Shown piece by piece: positions 1 to 10,420 of a DNA stretch of 64,000 bases. The notes beneath the pieces are model-generated. The model worked only from the letters and a program-made list of their open reading frames with translations. It made no database searches and was not told the origin of the DNA. Every line of letters starts with the position of its first letter. The stretch's first letter is position 1. The DNA comes from Lutibacter profundi (lineage in GTDB: Bacteria; Bacteroidota; Bacteroidia; Flavobacteriales; Flavobacteriaceae). The stretch covers positions 558,001 to 622,000 of the forward strand of contig NZ_CP013355.1 of assembly GCF_001543325.1 (NCBI RefSeq), written 5' to 3'. Position numbers and translations under genes: made by a program.

Positions 1-1
1 A

Positions 2-3000
2 CAACTACTATCTAAGGCATCTATTGATGCTTTTTTTATTGGTCCACGTGCAGCTATGATTACTCCTTGGAGTACAAATGCTGTTGAAATAACCCAAAAT
101 ATGGGTATAAAAGGTATTCTACGAATTGAAGAATTTATAGCTTCAAACAAAGATGAAGATTTTGATGCAATGATTTTTCAAAAATATAAAGAATTGAATC
201 AAGATATTTTTAGAATTGATGTAACACCTGAACCTATTATAGAAATCGAAGATATTCAAGCTTATAATCAACAAGAAGGATTATCCTTAAACAAGGAAGA
301 AATTGATTATTTAAATAAACTAAGTACCAAAATTGGTCGGAAATTAACTGATTCTGAAGTGTTTGGATTTTCACAAGTGAATTCTGAACACTGTCGGCAT
401 AAAATATTTAATGGCACATTTATTATTGATGGTAAAGAAATGCCCTCTTCACTATTTAAACTCATTAGAAAAACTTCAGAACAAAACCCTAACGGAATTG
501 TTTCAGCATATAAAGACAATGTTGCCTTTGTTAAAGGGCCAACCGTAGAGCAATTTGCACCAAAATCTGCCGACAAACCCGATTTTTATGAGAAAAAAGA
601 ATTCAATTCAGTAATTTCTTTAAAAGCTGAAACACATAATTTTCCAACAACCGTTGAACCTTTTAATGGTGCAGCAACGGGTTCAGGAGGTGAAATTAGA
701 GATAGACTTGCCGGAGGAAAAGGCTCCTTGCCTTTAGCAGGAACTGCTGTTTACATGACTTCGTATTCTCGTTTAAATGACACTTCAACTCCGCTCAGCA
801 ACCATAACAGACCTTGGGAGCAAGCTATGCAAGAACGTAAATGGTTGTACCAAACACCCATGGATATTTTAATAAAAGCTTCAAACGGAGCTTCTGATTT
901 TGGTAATAAATTTGGACAACCCCTAATTACAGGTTCGGTACTTACTTTTGAGCACGAATACTTCGACAAGCTCAATATGACATCTCGTAAATTAGGTTAC
1001 GATAAGGTAATTATGCAAGCTGGAGGTATTGGATACGGAAAAGCGGAACAAGCATTAAAAGACAAACCTGCCAAAGGTGATAAAATTATTATTTTAGGTG
1101 GTGATAATTATAGAATTGGTATGGGTGGTGCCGCTGTATCTTCTGCTGATACTGGTGAATTTGCAAGTGGTATTGAATTAAACGCCGTACAACGTTCCAA
1201 TCCTGAAATGCAAAAAAGAGCTGCAAATGCCATTCGTGGAATGGTTGAAAATGATGTCAATACCATTGTTTCTATTCACGATCACGGTGCTGGCGGACAT
1301 TTAAACTGCTTATCTGAATTGGTTGAAGAAACAGGCGGATTAATAGATTTAGATAAATTACCAATTGGTGACCCTACGCTGTCGGCAAAAGAAATTATAG
1401 GAAACGAATCTCAAGAACGGATGGGATTGGTTATTGGAGAAAAAGATGCTGAATATTTGCATAGAATTGCAGATCGTGAACGCGCTCCTTATTATGAAGT
1501 TGGAGAAGTTACCAATAACAATCGTTTTACTTTTGAATCTAAAACTACAGGCGAAAAACCAATGGATTTAGATTTGTTTGATATGTTTGGAAGTTCTCCT
1601 AAAACAATTATGAGAGATCAAACTATTGTTTACAATTATACGGATTTAGAGTATTCAATAAGAAATATTTCAACCTATTTGGAACAAGTACTTCAATTAG
1701 AAGCTGTTGCTTGTAAAGATTGGTTAACCAATAAAGTTGATCGTTGTGTGGGCGGAAAAGTTGCTAAACAACAATGTGCCGGTCCTTTACAATTACCTTT
1801 AAATAATTGTGGTGTTATGGCGTTGGATTACAATGGGAAAGAAGGAATTGCTACTTCTATTGGGCACGCTCCTATTGCTGCATTAATTGACCCAGCGGCC
1901 GGAAGTAGAAATGCCATCGCTGAATCTTTATCAAATATTATTTGGGCACCTATAAAAGATGGTTTAAATGGAATTTCTTTGTCTGCAAATTGGATGTGGC
2001 CTTGTAAAAATGAAGGTGAAGATGCTCGTTTGTACAAAGCTGTAAAAAGCTGTTCTAATTTTGCTATTGAACTGGGAATTAATATTCCAACAGGGAAAGA
2101 TTCACTTTCAATGAAGCAAAAATACCCAAATGAAGAAGTAATTGCTCCTGGTACAGTTATTATTTCTGCCGCAGGAAATTGCACGGATATTAAAAAAGTG
2201 GTAGAACCAGTTTTACAAAAAGATGGTGGTTCTGTTTACTATATCAATCTTTCTCAAGACAATTTTAAATTAGGAGGGTCTTCTTTTGCTCAAACACTCA
2301 ATAAAATAGGTAACAATGCACCTACAATTAAAGATGCTAGTTTTTTCAAAAGAGCCTTTAACACTATTCAGGAATTAATTATAGAAGAAAATATTATTGC
2401 AGGACACGATATTGGAAGTGGTGGATTGATTACAACTTTACTAGAAATGTGTTTTGCTGATTTAAATTTAGGATTAAAAATAGATTTTTCCGTTTTTGAA
2501 GAGAAAGACATTATCAAATATCTTTTTGCTGAAAACATTGGTATTGTTTTTCAATCTAAAAATGATAAAACCGTTGAAAATAAATTAAAACAAAATAATG
2601 TATCCTTTTATAAATTAGGAACCGTAACCAACGAAGAAACCTTAGATTTTGGTCCTTGCAAACTTGATATTCCAACATATAGAGATATTTGGTTTAAAAC
2701 TTCTTACTTGTTAGATGCTAAACAGTGTGCAAATAACAAAGCACAAGACAGATTTGAAAATTATAAAAACCAACCTTTAAAATTTACATTCCCAAAACAT
2801 TTTACAGGTAAATTAAATGACGTCATTGCGAGTGAAACGAAGCAATCTGTTTCTAAAGAAGAGGTTGCCACGTCGCAAACTTGTCTTGAGCTGAGTCGAA
2901 AGGCTCCACGCAATGACGGAAAGAGACCAAAAGCCGCTATTATTCGTGAAAAAGGTTCAAACTCTGAACGTGAAATGGCAAATGCCATGTATTTAGCTGG

Positions 3001-3670
3001 TTTTGATGTAAAAGATGTACATATGACCGATTTAATTAGCGGTCGTGAAACCTTAGAAGATATTCAATTTATTGGAGCTGTTGGTGGTTTTTCAAACTCA
3101 GATGTTTTAGGTTCGGCCAAAGGTTGGGCTGGTGCATTTTTGTACAATGAAAAAGCAAAAAAAACACTAGATAATTTCTTTAAAAGAGAAGATACATTAT
3201 CTGTTGGTATTTGTAATGGCTGTCAGTTATTTATGGAATTAAAAGTGATTAACCCTGAACATAAAGTGCATGGGAAATTAGAGCATAACAACTCTCAAAA
3301 GCACGAAAGCAATTTCACTTCGGTTACCATTCAAAAAAATAACTCAGTAATGCTATCAAGTTTAGCAGGAAGTACTTTAGGGGTTTGGATTTCACATGGT
3401 GAAGGTAAATTTAAGTTACCAATGGAAGAAAACCAATACAATATTGTAGCTAAATATGGTTATAATGCGTATCCTGCCAACCCTAATGGTTCTGCCTATA
3501 ATGTTGCAATGATGAGTTCAAAAGATGGTCGTCATTTAGTAATGATGCCACATATTGAACGGTCCATATTTCAATGGAATTGGGCGTATTATCCTGAAGG
3601 AAGAAAAGACGAAGTTTCACCTTGGGCTGAAGCATTTTCAAATGCATTTAAATGGCTAAAAAAGAACTAA
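2..3670 (+). CDS. purL: Phosphoribosylformylglycinamidine synthase, 5' end outside window
   Basis: This enzyme converts FGAR to FGAM in purine synthesis, using glutamine and ATP. It is the long single-chain form, with a synthase body followed by a C-terminal class I glutaminase. The reading frame is open from base 2 (codons for AFFIGPRAAM precede the first ATG at 56), so the true start lies upstream and roughly 50-60 residues are missing. Visible motifs are the FGAM-synthase segment GFSQVNSEHCRHK, and the glutaminase segment AAIIREKGSNSER followed by the nucleophile motif GICNGCQ. Oddity: the linker between synthase and glutaminase contains about 34 residues encoded by a palindromic repeat (2821-2918) read in frame. 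The identity is secure. Confidence 0.97.
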   Translation, partial: QLLSKASIDAFFIGPRAAMITPWSTNAVEITQNMGIKGILRIEEFIASNKDEDFDAMIFQKYKELNQDIFRIDVTPEPIIEIEDIQAYNQQEGLSLNKEEIDYLNKLSTKIGRKLTDSEVFGFSQVNSEHCRHKIFNGTFIIDGKEMPSSLFKLIRKTSEQNPNGIVSAYKDNVAFVKGPTVEQFAPKSADKPDFYEKKEFNSVISLKAETHNFPTTVEPFNGAATGSGGEIRDRLAGGKGSLPLAGTAVYMTSYSRLNDTSTPLSNHNRPWEQAMQERKWLYQTPMDILIKASNGASDFGNKFGQPLITGSVLTFEHEYFDKLNMTSRKLGYDKVIMQAGGIGYGKAEQALKDKPAKGDKIIILGGDNYRIGMGGAAVSSADTGEFASGIELNAVQRSNPEMQKRAANAIRGMVENDVNTIVSIHDHGAGGHLNCLSELVEETGGLIDLDKLPIGDPTLSAKEIIGNESQERMGLVIGEKDAEYLHRIADRERAPYYEVGEVTNNNRFTFESKTTGEKPMDLDLFDMFGSSPKTIMRDQTIVYNYTDLEYSIRNISTYLEQVLQLEAVACKDWLTNKVDRCVGGKVAKQQCAGPLQLPLNNCGVMALDYNGKEGIATSIGHAPIAALIDPAAGSRNAIAESLSNIIWAPIKDGLNGISLSANWMWPCKNEGEDARLYKAVKSCSNFAIELGINIPTGKDSLSMKQKYPNEEVIAPGTVIISAAGNCTDIKKVVEPVLQKDGGSVYYINLSQDNFKLGGSSFAQTLNKIGNNAPTIKDASFFKRAFNTIQELIIEENIIAGHDIGSGGLITTLLEMCFADLNLGLKIDFSVFEEKDIIKYLFAENIGIVFQSKNDKTVENKLKQNNVSFYKLGTVTNEETLDFGPCKLDIPTYRDIWFKTSYLLDAKQCANNKAQDRFENYKNQPLKFTFPKHFTGKLNDVIASETKQSVSKEEVATSQTCLELSRKAPRNDGKRPKAAIIREKGSNSEREMANAMYLAGFDVKDVHMTDLISGRETLEDIQFIGAVGGFSNSDVLGSAKGWAGAFLYNEKAKKTLDNFFKREDTLSVGICNGCQLFMELKVINPEHKVHGKLEHNNSQKHESNFTSVTIQKNNSVMLSSLAGSTLGVWISHGEGKFKLPMEENQYNIVAKYGYNAYPANPNGSAYNVAMMSSKDGRHLVMMPHIERSIFQWNWAYYPEGRKDEVSPWAEAFSNAFKWLKKN
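2821..2918. repeat. Palindromic interspersed repeat inside purL
   Basis: A 98-bp element bounded by the perfect inverted ends CGTCATTGCG and CGCAATGACG. It carries the internal motif GAAGCAATCTG and a GAGCTGAGTCGAAAGGCTCC-like segment. A second copy of the family lies between genes at 42822-42908. Here it is translated in frame within the purL linker. I infer a REP/RPE-like insertion tolerated because it sits between two enzyme domains. Confidence 0.85.
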
Positions 3671-3870
3671 AATATTTGTGAAGAACTTAAAATCTTAACG
3701 CAATCAAAATTTCATATATAATCCTAAATTTATCACCTACTTAATGGTGTATTTATTTTTCTGTTTATATTCTTATTTTTAATGAAAATAAATTTAATTA
3801 TTACTTCTACACTATTTGTTAAATCCTATTAATTTTTATATTTTGCAATTCAATATTCAAACAATTGAAA

Positions 3871-5652
3871 ATGCCTATAGAAACAACAAGACTCTTTGAT
3901 TTTGCTTATTACCAACTAGAAAATTTTAATTTAGAAAAAGCCCTTATCACTAAAAAAAATGGTGAATGGATTTCAACTTCATCAAAAGAATATATAGACA
4001 AAGCAAATGCAATTAGTAGAGGCTTGTTAAAACTAGGTATTAAACCCGGTGATAAAATTGGTGTAATTTCAACTTCAAATAGAACAGAGTGGAATATTTT
4101 AGATATTGGCGTACTCCAAATTGGAGCAACAAACATTCCTATTTATCCAACAATATCTAAAAGTGACTATGAATATATTTTCAATCATGCTGAAATAACG
4201 CATTGTTTTTTATCTGATAGTGAACTATTTGAAAAAGCGAATGCCATTAGAAGCAATGTACCTACTCTAAAAGAAATATACTCATTTGATGAAATTGAAG
4301 GATGTAAAAACTGGGAGGAAGTTTTAGAATTAGGTAAAGATGAAAGTAATCAACCTGAAGTTGAACGCTTAAAAGAAAATGTAAAATCAGATGATTTAGC
4401 CACCATAATATACACTTCAGGAACAACCGGAAGACCGAAAGGGGTAATGCTCTCACACAACAATATTGTTTCCAATGTTTTAGATAGTTTCCCTAGATTA
4501 CCTTTATCCCTTGGAAACATGAAAGTATTGAGTTTTTTACCTGTTTGCCACGTTTTTGAACGAATGCTACATTATTTGTATCAATATGCAGGAATTTCAA
4601 TTTATTTTGCTGAAGGAATGGACAAAATTGGAGAAAATATAAAAGAGGTTAGCCCCTCATTTATGTCGGTAGTTCCAAGACTTTTAGAGAAAATTTATGA
4701 CGGTATTATTAGCAAAGGATCAACATTAAAAGGAGTTAAGAAATTTTTATTCTTTTGGGCAGTAGATTTAGGCTTAAAATATGAACCTTATGGCAAAAAT
4801 GGTTGGTGGTATGAGAAAAAATTAGCTCTTGCTAATAAATTAATTTTTAGCAAATGGAGAGAAGCATTAGGAGGTAACTTATCTACTATGGTTTCGGGTA
4901 GTGCTGCACTACAACCCCGTTTAGCAAGAGTATTTACAGCTGCAAAAATGCATGTAATGGAAGGTTATGGACTAACTGAAACATCTCCTGTAGTTACCGT
5001 AAACATGTATAAAAATAAGTTAATGAGAATTGGGACTGTTGGTAAGCCAATAGACAATGTTGAAGTTAAAATTGCTGAAGATGGTGAAATTTTAGTGAAA
5101 GGTCCAAATGTAATGCAAGGCTATTACAAAGATGAAGAAAAAACAGCAAGTGTAATGACTGGTGATTATTTTCATACTGGTGATAAAGGAGAACTTGACG
5201 CAGATGGATTTTTAAAAATTACAGGAAGAAAAAAAGAAATTTTTAAAACATCAGGAGGAAAATATATTGTTCCTGCTTTACTTGAAAATGAATTAAAACA
5301 ATCACGTTTTATTGAGCAGGTACTAGTTGTTGGAGAGGGACAAAAAATGGCTACAGCTATTATTCAACCTAGTTTTGAATTTTTAAGAGATTGGTCTAAA
5401 ATTCATCATGAACCTGTTTTGGGTGATAATCAAGTCTTAATAGAAAACCCACACATATTAAATCGCATTGAAAAAGAAGTGAAAAAATGCAACAAAAACT
5501 TTGGGAAATGGGAAACCATCAAACGCTTTGAATTAACACCTGATGTATGGGGTATAGATAACGGCTTATTAACACCAACAATGAAGCCAAAGCGTGATGA
5601 AATTATTGCTAAATACTTGCATTTATACAATAAAATGTATGAAATAAAATAG
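3871..5652 (+). CDS. Long-chain fatty acid-CoA ligase (AMP-forming)
   Basis: AMP-dependent synthetase that activates fatty acids to acyl-CoA through an acyl-adenylate. The ATP-binding motif YTSGTTGRPKGVMLSH lies near residue 180, the family motif GYGLTETSP near residue 370, and the TGDKGELDADGFLKITGRKKE hinge near residue 440. The length of 593 residues matches bacterial long-chain ligases related to FadD. The frame is open from a TTG at 3865, but ATG 3871 is the better start. It stands alone, 200 bp after purL and 45 bp before dnaX. Chain-length specificity cannot be read from the sequence. Confidence 0.93.
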   Translation: MPIETTRLFDFAYYQLENFNLEKALITKKNGEWISTSSKEYIDKANAISRGLLKLGIKPGDKIGVISTSNRTEWNILDIGVLQIGATNIPIYPTISKSDYEYIFNHAEITHCFLSDSELFEKANAIRSNVPTLKEIYSFDEIEGCKNWEEVLELGKDESNQPEVERLKENVKSDDLATIIYTSGTTGRPKGVMLSHNNIVSNVLDSFPRLPLSLGNMKVLSFLPVCHVFERMLHYLYQYAGISIYFAEGMDKIGENIKEVSPSFMSVVPRLLEKIYDGIISKGSTLKGVKKFLFFWAVDLGLKYEPYGKNGWWYEKKLALANKLIFSKWREALGGNLSTMVSGSAALQPRLARVFTAAKMHVMEGYGLTETSPVVTVNMYKNKLMRIGTVGKPIDNVEVKIAEDGEILVKGPNVMQGYYKDEEKTASVMTGDYFHTGDKGELDADGFLKITGRKKEIFKTSGGKYIVPALLENELKQSRFIEQVLVVGEGQKMATAIIQPSFEFLRDWSKIHHEPVLGDNQVLIENPHILNRIEKEVKKCNKNFGKWETIKRFELTPDVWGIDNGLLTPTMKPKRDEIIAKYLHLYNKMYEIK

Positions 5653-5697
5653 TGTTTAAACAACACCTTTGATATTTTACGAAAATTAATAAACTTA

Positions 5698-7386
5698 ATG
5701 GAACAATTTATAGTATCTGCCCGTAAATATAGACCTCAAACTTTTAAGGACGTAGTTGGGCAACAAGCTATTACCAATACGCTAGAAAACGCTATAAAAA
5801 GTAACCACTTAGCACAAGCTTTACTTTTTACAGGCCCTCGCGGGGTTGGAAAAACTACTTGTGCACGAATTTTAGCGAAACAAATAAACCAAGCCAGTTC
5901 TGAAAGTTTAGACGAAGATTTTGCTTTTAATATTTTTGAATTAGATGCAGCCTCAAACAACTCGGTAGATGATATTAGAAGTTTAACTGATCAAGTTAGA
6001 ATTCCTCCTCAAACAGGTAAGTATAAAGTTTATATTATAGATGAAGTTCATATGCTTTCATCAGCCGCTTTTAATGCCTTTTTAAAAACATTAGAAGAAC
6101 CTCCTGCACATGCTATTTTTATTTTAGCTACTACCGAAAAGCACAAAATAATACCAACCATACTTTCAAGATGTCAAATATTTGATTTTAAGCGAATTGG
6201 AGTATTAGATATCAAAACTTATTTAGGAAAAATTGCACTTCAGGAAGAAATTAATGCTGAGGATGATGCACTACATATTATTGCTCAAAAAGCTGATGGC
6301 GCTTTACGTGATGCACTCTCTATTTTTGACAGAGTTGTTAGTTTTTCAGGAAAGGAGCTAACACGTAAAGCAGTTACAGAAAACCTAAATGTATTAGATT
6401 ACGATGAGTATTTTAAAACCACCGATTTAATTCTAGAAAACAAAATACCCGAAGTGCTACTTCATTTCAATACTATTTTGTCAAAAGGGTTTGAAGGTCA
6501 TCATTTTATTAGTGGTTTAGCATCTCATTTTAGAGATTTATTAGTTGCTAAAGACAAAATAACTATTGATTTATTAGAAGTTGGTGACAATGCCAAAAAA
6601 AAGTATTTAACACAATCTGAAAAAAGTGATTTGAAATTTTTAATAAAAGCGATAGATTTAGCAAACGACTGTGATTTAAAATACAAAACAAGTAAAAATC
6701 AACGATTGCTAGTTGAACTTACATTAATGCAATTGGCTTCTATTACTTTTAATAACGAAAAAAAAAACAATAAACCATACATAATTGCTTCGCTTCACTT
6801 TAATACAGGCATAATTTCAAAACCTACTACTAAATTAAAAACCAATCAAGTAAAAGAAATTATAGCAAAAGAAAGTAAGGTAGAGAATCCCATAAAAGAA
6901 ATTGTAAAACCTATTTTAAAAAGTAAAAATAGAAGACCTTCTGCCCTCTCACTAAAAAGTGTTGGTCGCAAAAAAGAAATTGAAACATTAGATGTTGAAT
7001 ATGAAGAAGTTGAAGGGAAGCCTTCTGATAAATTTACTGAAGACAGACTGGTTTATCTTTGGAAAAAATACAGTACAAAGTTAATTGAGCAAGGTAAAAA
7101 AAGTGTTGCTTCTATAATGAGCTCTTGTAAACCCGTTATAAAAAACAACAACGTTCATATAGAACTTCCTAATACAATAATGGAAGATCAATTAAACAGA
7201 GCCAAAGGTAATTTATTAACTTTTCTACGTGAAAATCTCAATAACTATAAAATTAATATTGTAATTAATGTTAATGAAGAGATCACAAAAAAATATGCTT
7301 ATACCCCACAGGAAAAATATCAAAAACTCAAAGAAAAAAATAGCACACTAGCTTTATTGAAAAAAACATTTGATTTAGATTTATAA
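5698..7386 (+). CDS. dnaX: DNA polymerase III subunit gamma/tau
   Basis: Clamp-loader ATPase of the replisome. The Walker A motif GPRGVGKT is at residues 46-53, the Walker B region IIDEVHMLS near residue 118, and the sensor region FILATTEKHKIIPTILSRCQ follows. The four-cysteine zinc module of proteobacterial DnaX is absent and is replaced by a short NQASSESLDEDFAFNIF-type linker, as is usual in Bacteroidota. Residues after about 370 are a lysine-rich, poorly conserved tau-like tail. It lies 45 bp after the acyl-CoA ligase on the same strand. Confident call. Confidence 0.95.
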   Translation: MEQFIVSARKYRPQTFKDVVGQQAITNTLENAIKSNHLAQALLFTGPRGVGKTTCARILAKQINQASSESLDEDFAFNIFELDAASNNSVDDIRSLTDQVRIPPQTGKYKVYIIDEVHMLSSAAFNAFLKTLEEPPAHAIFILATTEKHKIIPTILSRCQIFDFKRIGVLDIKTYLGKIALQEEINAEDDALHIIAQKADGALRDALSIFDRVVSFSGKELTRKAVTENLNVLDYDEYFKTTDLILENKIPEVLLHFNTILSKGFEGHHFISGLASHFRDLLVAKDKITIDLLEVGDNAKKKYLTQSEKSDLKFLIKAIDLANDCDLKYKTSKNQRLLVELTLMQLASITFNNEKKNNKPYIIASLHFNTGIISKPTTKLKTNQVKEIIAKESKVENPIKEIVKPILKSKNRRPSALSLKSVGRKKEIETLDVEYEEVEGKPSDKFTEDRLVYLWKKYSTKLIEQGKKSVASIMSSCKPVIKNNNVHIELPNTIMEDQLNRAKGNLLTFLRENLNNYKINIVINVNEEITKKYAYTPQEKYQKLKEKNSTLALLKKTFDLDL

Positions 7387-7436
7387 TGCTTAATTTCATT
7401 TGAATACTGTATATTTAACTACTTAAATTATTTAAT

Positions 7437-9362
7437 TTGGATATAGATATAAAATTATTAATTACATTTATTATTGGCTTTCTTATTGTTGCAATTGCGG
7501 CCAATCAAATAGCAAAAGTTTTTCAAAAAATAAAATTCCCTTTAATTACTGGATTAATTATTACAGGAATTATTGCAGGATCTTCTGTATTAAATTTTAT
7601 ATCTCCTGTAGCTGTAAAAAAATTAAACTTTTTAAATGATATTGCATTGGCTATTATAGCCTTTTCTGCCGGTTCAGAGTTGTATTTAAATGAATTACGC
7701 AGCCGAATTAAAAGTATCAAATGGATGGTTATTGGGCAACTTGTGATAACTTTTGTTATGAGTGCCACAGTCATCTTTTTTATTGCCGACCAAATTCCTT
7801 TTATGGCTAATTTACCTGCAACTCATAAATTTGGAATATCCATTTTATTTGCAACTATATTTATTGCCCGATCTCCCTCTTCTGCTATTGCAGTTATCAA
7901 TGAAATGAGAGCCAATGGCCCATTTACCAAAACCGTTATGGGTGTTACCGTTGTAAAAGATGTACTTGTTATCATTTTATTTGCCATTAGCTTATCAATA
8001 GCCAAAGCACTTATAAATGATGAGGCTACTGACTTTTTGTTTTTTATCATCTTATTTTTTGAACTTATAGCCTCCTTTGGAATTGGATTTTTAGTTGGTA
8101 AAATTTTACAACTCCCTTTTTTAACCAAAATGGACAAACAGCTTAAGGGTATTTCTATTATTCTTATAGGCTATAGTGTCTATTTATTTTCTGATTACAT
8201 CCGTTTTAAAGCTTTCGATGTATTTCAACATGAATTTATTTTAGAACCCTTGTTAATTTGTATTATTGGTAGTTTTGTATTAACTAATTATAGCAAACAC
8301 AGAATTGAATTTGGGAAAGTACTCCAAGAAATTAGTCCTATTATCTATATCATCTTTTTTACGTTAACAGGTGCGTCCTTATCTATGCAAACACTAATGA
8401 GTGTTTTTGGAATTGCTGTTGGTTTTTTCTTTTTACGACTAATTACCATATTTTTTGGAGGTATTTTTGGTGTTTTTGCAGCTAAGGATTTTAAAAAATA
8501 CGCACTAATTGCTTGGATGCCTTATTTAACACAAGCAGGTGTTGCTTTAGGTTTAGCTACCATAATTTCTAATGAATTTCCTGTTTGGGGACATGAATTT
8601 GAAACCATTGTAATTGCTATTATTGTAATAAACCAACTCATAGGCCCTCCATTATTTAAATGGTCTCTTAATTACGTAAAAGAAAGTCATTTAAGAGCAA
8701 AAACTTCAAAATTTGAAGGAAAACAAAACGCTGTAATATTCGGATTGGAAAATCAGGCAATAGCTTTAGCAAAACAACTACAAAAAAACAATTGGGGAGT
8801 GCGCATTATAGATACTGATAAAAATTATGCTCATGAAATTAAAGATGTTGAAATTTTAGAATTAAAAAATATTAATTATAAAAATCTTAAACAACTAGAA
8901 TTAGAAAAAGCAGAAGCCATTATATTATTGCTCTCTGATGAAGATAATTATAAAATTGCGGAGCTTCTTTATGAAAAAATAGGAACAAAAGATGTTATTG
9001 TTCGTTTAAATAATAGAGATTATTTTGAGAAGTTTCATAAACTTGGAGCCTTAATAATTGAACCTGCAACTGCCATGGTTAGCTTATTAGATCATTTTGT
9101 ACGCTCACCGAATGCCGCATCACTATTACTTGGTATGGATGAAGATCAAGACACATTAGATGTTGAAATTAGGAATAAAGATATCCATGGAATGCGTTTA
9201 AGAGAACTACGTCTTCCTTCTGATGTACTAGTCCTTTCTGTTAAAAGAAAAGGACAATTATTAGTTTCACACGGTTATACGCGCTTGCGATTGGGTGATA
9301 TTATTACATTGGTTGGAGCTGGAAGTAGTTTAGAAGAACTTAAATTTAAATTTGACACATAA
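7437..9362 (+). CDS. Cation:proton antiporter with TrkA-N/TrkA-C domains (KefB/CPA2 type)
   Basis: Inner-membrane monovalent cation/proton antiporter. The first 400 or so residues are about 12 hydrophobic segments of the Na+/H+ exchanger fold. They are followed by a Rossmann-like TrkA-N domain (starting at KQNAVIFGLENQAIALAKQL, about residue 430) and a TrkA-C domain (from about residue 560) that regulate flux through nucleotide binding. The start is probably TTG 7437, since no ATG precedes the first membrane segment. Its TAA overlaps the miaE ATG, which suggests co-transcription. The ion (K+ or Na+) cannot be decided. Confidence 0.88.
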   Translation: MDIDIKLLITFIIGFLIVAIAANQIAKVFQKIKFPLITGLIITGIIAGSSVLNFISPVAVKKLNFLNDIALAIIAFSAGSELYLNELRSRIKSIKWMVIGQLVITFVMSATVIFFIADQIPFMANLPATHKFGISILFATIFIARSPSSAIAVINEMRANGPFTKTVMGVTVVKDVLVIILFAISLSIAKALINDEATDFLFFIILFFELIASFGIGFLVGKILQLPFLTKMDKQLKGISIILIGYSVYLFSDYIRFKAFDVFQHEFILEPLLICIIGSFVLTNYSKHRIEFGKVLQEISPIIYIIFFTLTGASLSMQTLMSVFGIAVGFFFLRLITIFFGGIFGVFAAKDFKKYALIAWMPYLTQAGVALGLATIISNEFPVWGHEFETIVIAIIVINQLIGPPLFKWSLNYVKESHLRAKTSKFEGKQNAVIFGLENQAIALAKQLQKNNWGVRIIDTDKNYAHEIKDVEILELKNINYKNLKQLELEKAEAIILLLSDEDNYKIAELLYEKIGTKDVIVRLNNRDYFEKFHKLGALIIEPATAMVSLLDHFVRSPNAASLLLGMDEDQDTLDVEIRNKDIHGMRLRELRLPSDVLVLSVKRKGQLLVSHGYTRLRLGDIITLVGAGSSLEELKFKFDT

Positions 9363-9943
9363 TGTTAGGCTTAAAATCAACAACAAATCCCGAATGGGCT
9401 AAAATAGTAGAAGCTAATTTAGGAGCATTTTTAACTGACCACGCGTTTGCAGAACAAAAGGCTGCTGCTGGTGGGTTTTCATTAATTATTTCATATTCTG
9501 AAGAAACTGAATTAGTAAAAGCCCTTAGTGAATACACTATTGAAGAAACAGAACACTTTAAACTAGTACATGATTTTATGACTGCTCGTGGCTTTAAACT
9601 TGGTAGAGATACCAAAAGTAATTATGCAGCTCATTTACTTAAGTTTTTTCCAAAAACAAAAGATAGAATTGAAAGTTTGGTTAGCAGGTGCTTAATTGCG
9701 GCACTTATTGAAGCTAGAAGTTGTGAGCGTTTTAAAACACTCGCTGACTATACTTCTGACAAGGAGTTAGAGCAATTTTATAGAGATTTAATAGCTTCTG
9801 AAGCAGGTCACTATTCACAATTTCTTAAATTCGCCAAATCTTATCAAGATAAAAATGTAGTGGATAAAAAATGGGATGAATTACTAACTTATGAAGCTAT
9901 TTATATGGAAACACAAGGAAAAACACCTTTAGTTCACGGATAA
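9362..9943 (+). CDS. miaE: tRNA-(ms2io6A)-hydroxylase
   Basis: Non-heme di-iron monooxygenase that hydroxylates the isopentenyl group of ms2i6A at tRNA position 37. The 193-residue, all-helical protein shows ferritin-like iron ligands: FAEQKAA near residue 29, EETEHFKLVH near residue 62, IEARSCERF near residue 120 and ASEAGHYSQF near residue 145. The ATG overlaps the stop of the antiporter gene, and the next gene starts immediately after its stop. A few genes downstream lies another tRNA-modification gene, mnmE. Confidence 0.92.
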   Translation: MLGLKSTTNPEWAKIVEANLGAFLTDHAFAEQKAAAGGFSLIISYSEETELVKALSEYTIEETEHFKLVHDFMTARGFKLGRDTKSNYAAHLLKFFPKTKDRIESLVSRCLIAALIEARSCERFKTLADYTSDKELEQFYRDLIASEAGHYSQFLKFAKSYQDKNVVDKKWDELLTYEAIYMETQGKTPLVHG

Positions 9944-10381
9944 ATGTTTAGTAAAGCGGAATCTGCACAACTCAGAAAAGAATTTTGGACTAGTTTTGGA
10001 AAATCGTTTCCTAGAAAATGGATTTTATACAATACTCAAATTAAAGGCTTTAGCTTTAAATTTGATGCTAATAAACAACAAGCCCTAGTTTGTTTAGATA
10101 TTGAATCTAACGATTCCATAAAAAATGAACTGCTTTTTGAACAACTATTATCACTAAAAAATATTTTAGTTGAAACATATTTACCTGATGTTATTTTCGA
10201 TAAAAAATACACTTTAGAAAACGGTAAAACAATTTATAGAATTTATGTAGTACATCAACAAAAATTCAATATTCACAATAGAAATACTTGGAGAGAAACC
10301 TATAAATTTTTCAATATAACAATGCTTCAATTTGAATTATTTTATTATGATTTTGAAGATTTTATTAAACAAGCTATTTAA
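9944..10381 (+). CDS. DUF4268 family protein
   Basis: A 145-residue protein that begins FSKAESAQLRKEFWTSFGKSFPRKW and contains IKGFSFKFDANKQQALVCLDIES, the pattern of DUF4268 proteins. In other proteins this domain sits at the C-terminus of nuclease-like proteins. It starts directly after the miaE stop, so it is translationally coupled. There is no signal peptide or membrane segment. Function unknown. Confidence 0.75.
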   Translation: MFSKAESAQLRKEFWTSFGKSFPRKWILYNTQIKGFSFKFDANKQQALVCLDIESNDSIKNELLFEQLLSLKNILVETYLPDVIFDKKYTLENGKTIYRIYVVHQQKFNIHNRNTWRETYKFFNITMLQFELFYYDFEDFIKQAI

Positions 10382-10407
10382 TTTCATCTTTCATTTTAAA
10401 TAAATAT

Positions 10408-10415
10408 TACTTTTG
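10408..10415 (+). promoter_or_regulatory. Bacteroidota -7 promoter box before mnmE
   Basis: TACTTTTG fits the TAnnTTTG -7 consensus of Bacteroidota promoters. It ends only 5 nt before the mnmE ATG, which would give a leaderless or nearly leaderless transcript. No clear -33 TTG element was found, so this is moderate evidence. Confidence 0.45.
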
Positions 10416-10420
10416 TACCT

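Noticed and set aside
307-576. Reverse-strand frames inside purL, the acyl-CoA ligase, dnaX and other large genes
   Set aside because: They lie opposite well-identified coding sequence, show no motif of their own and are expected by chance.
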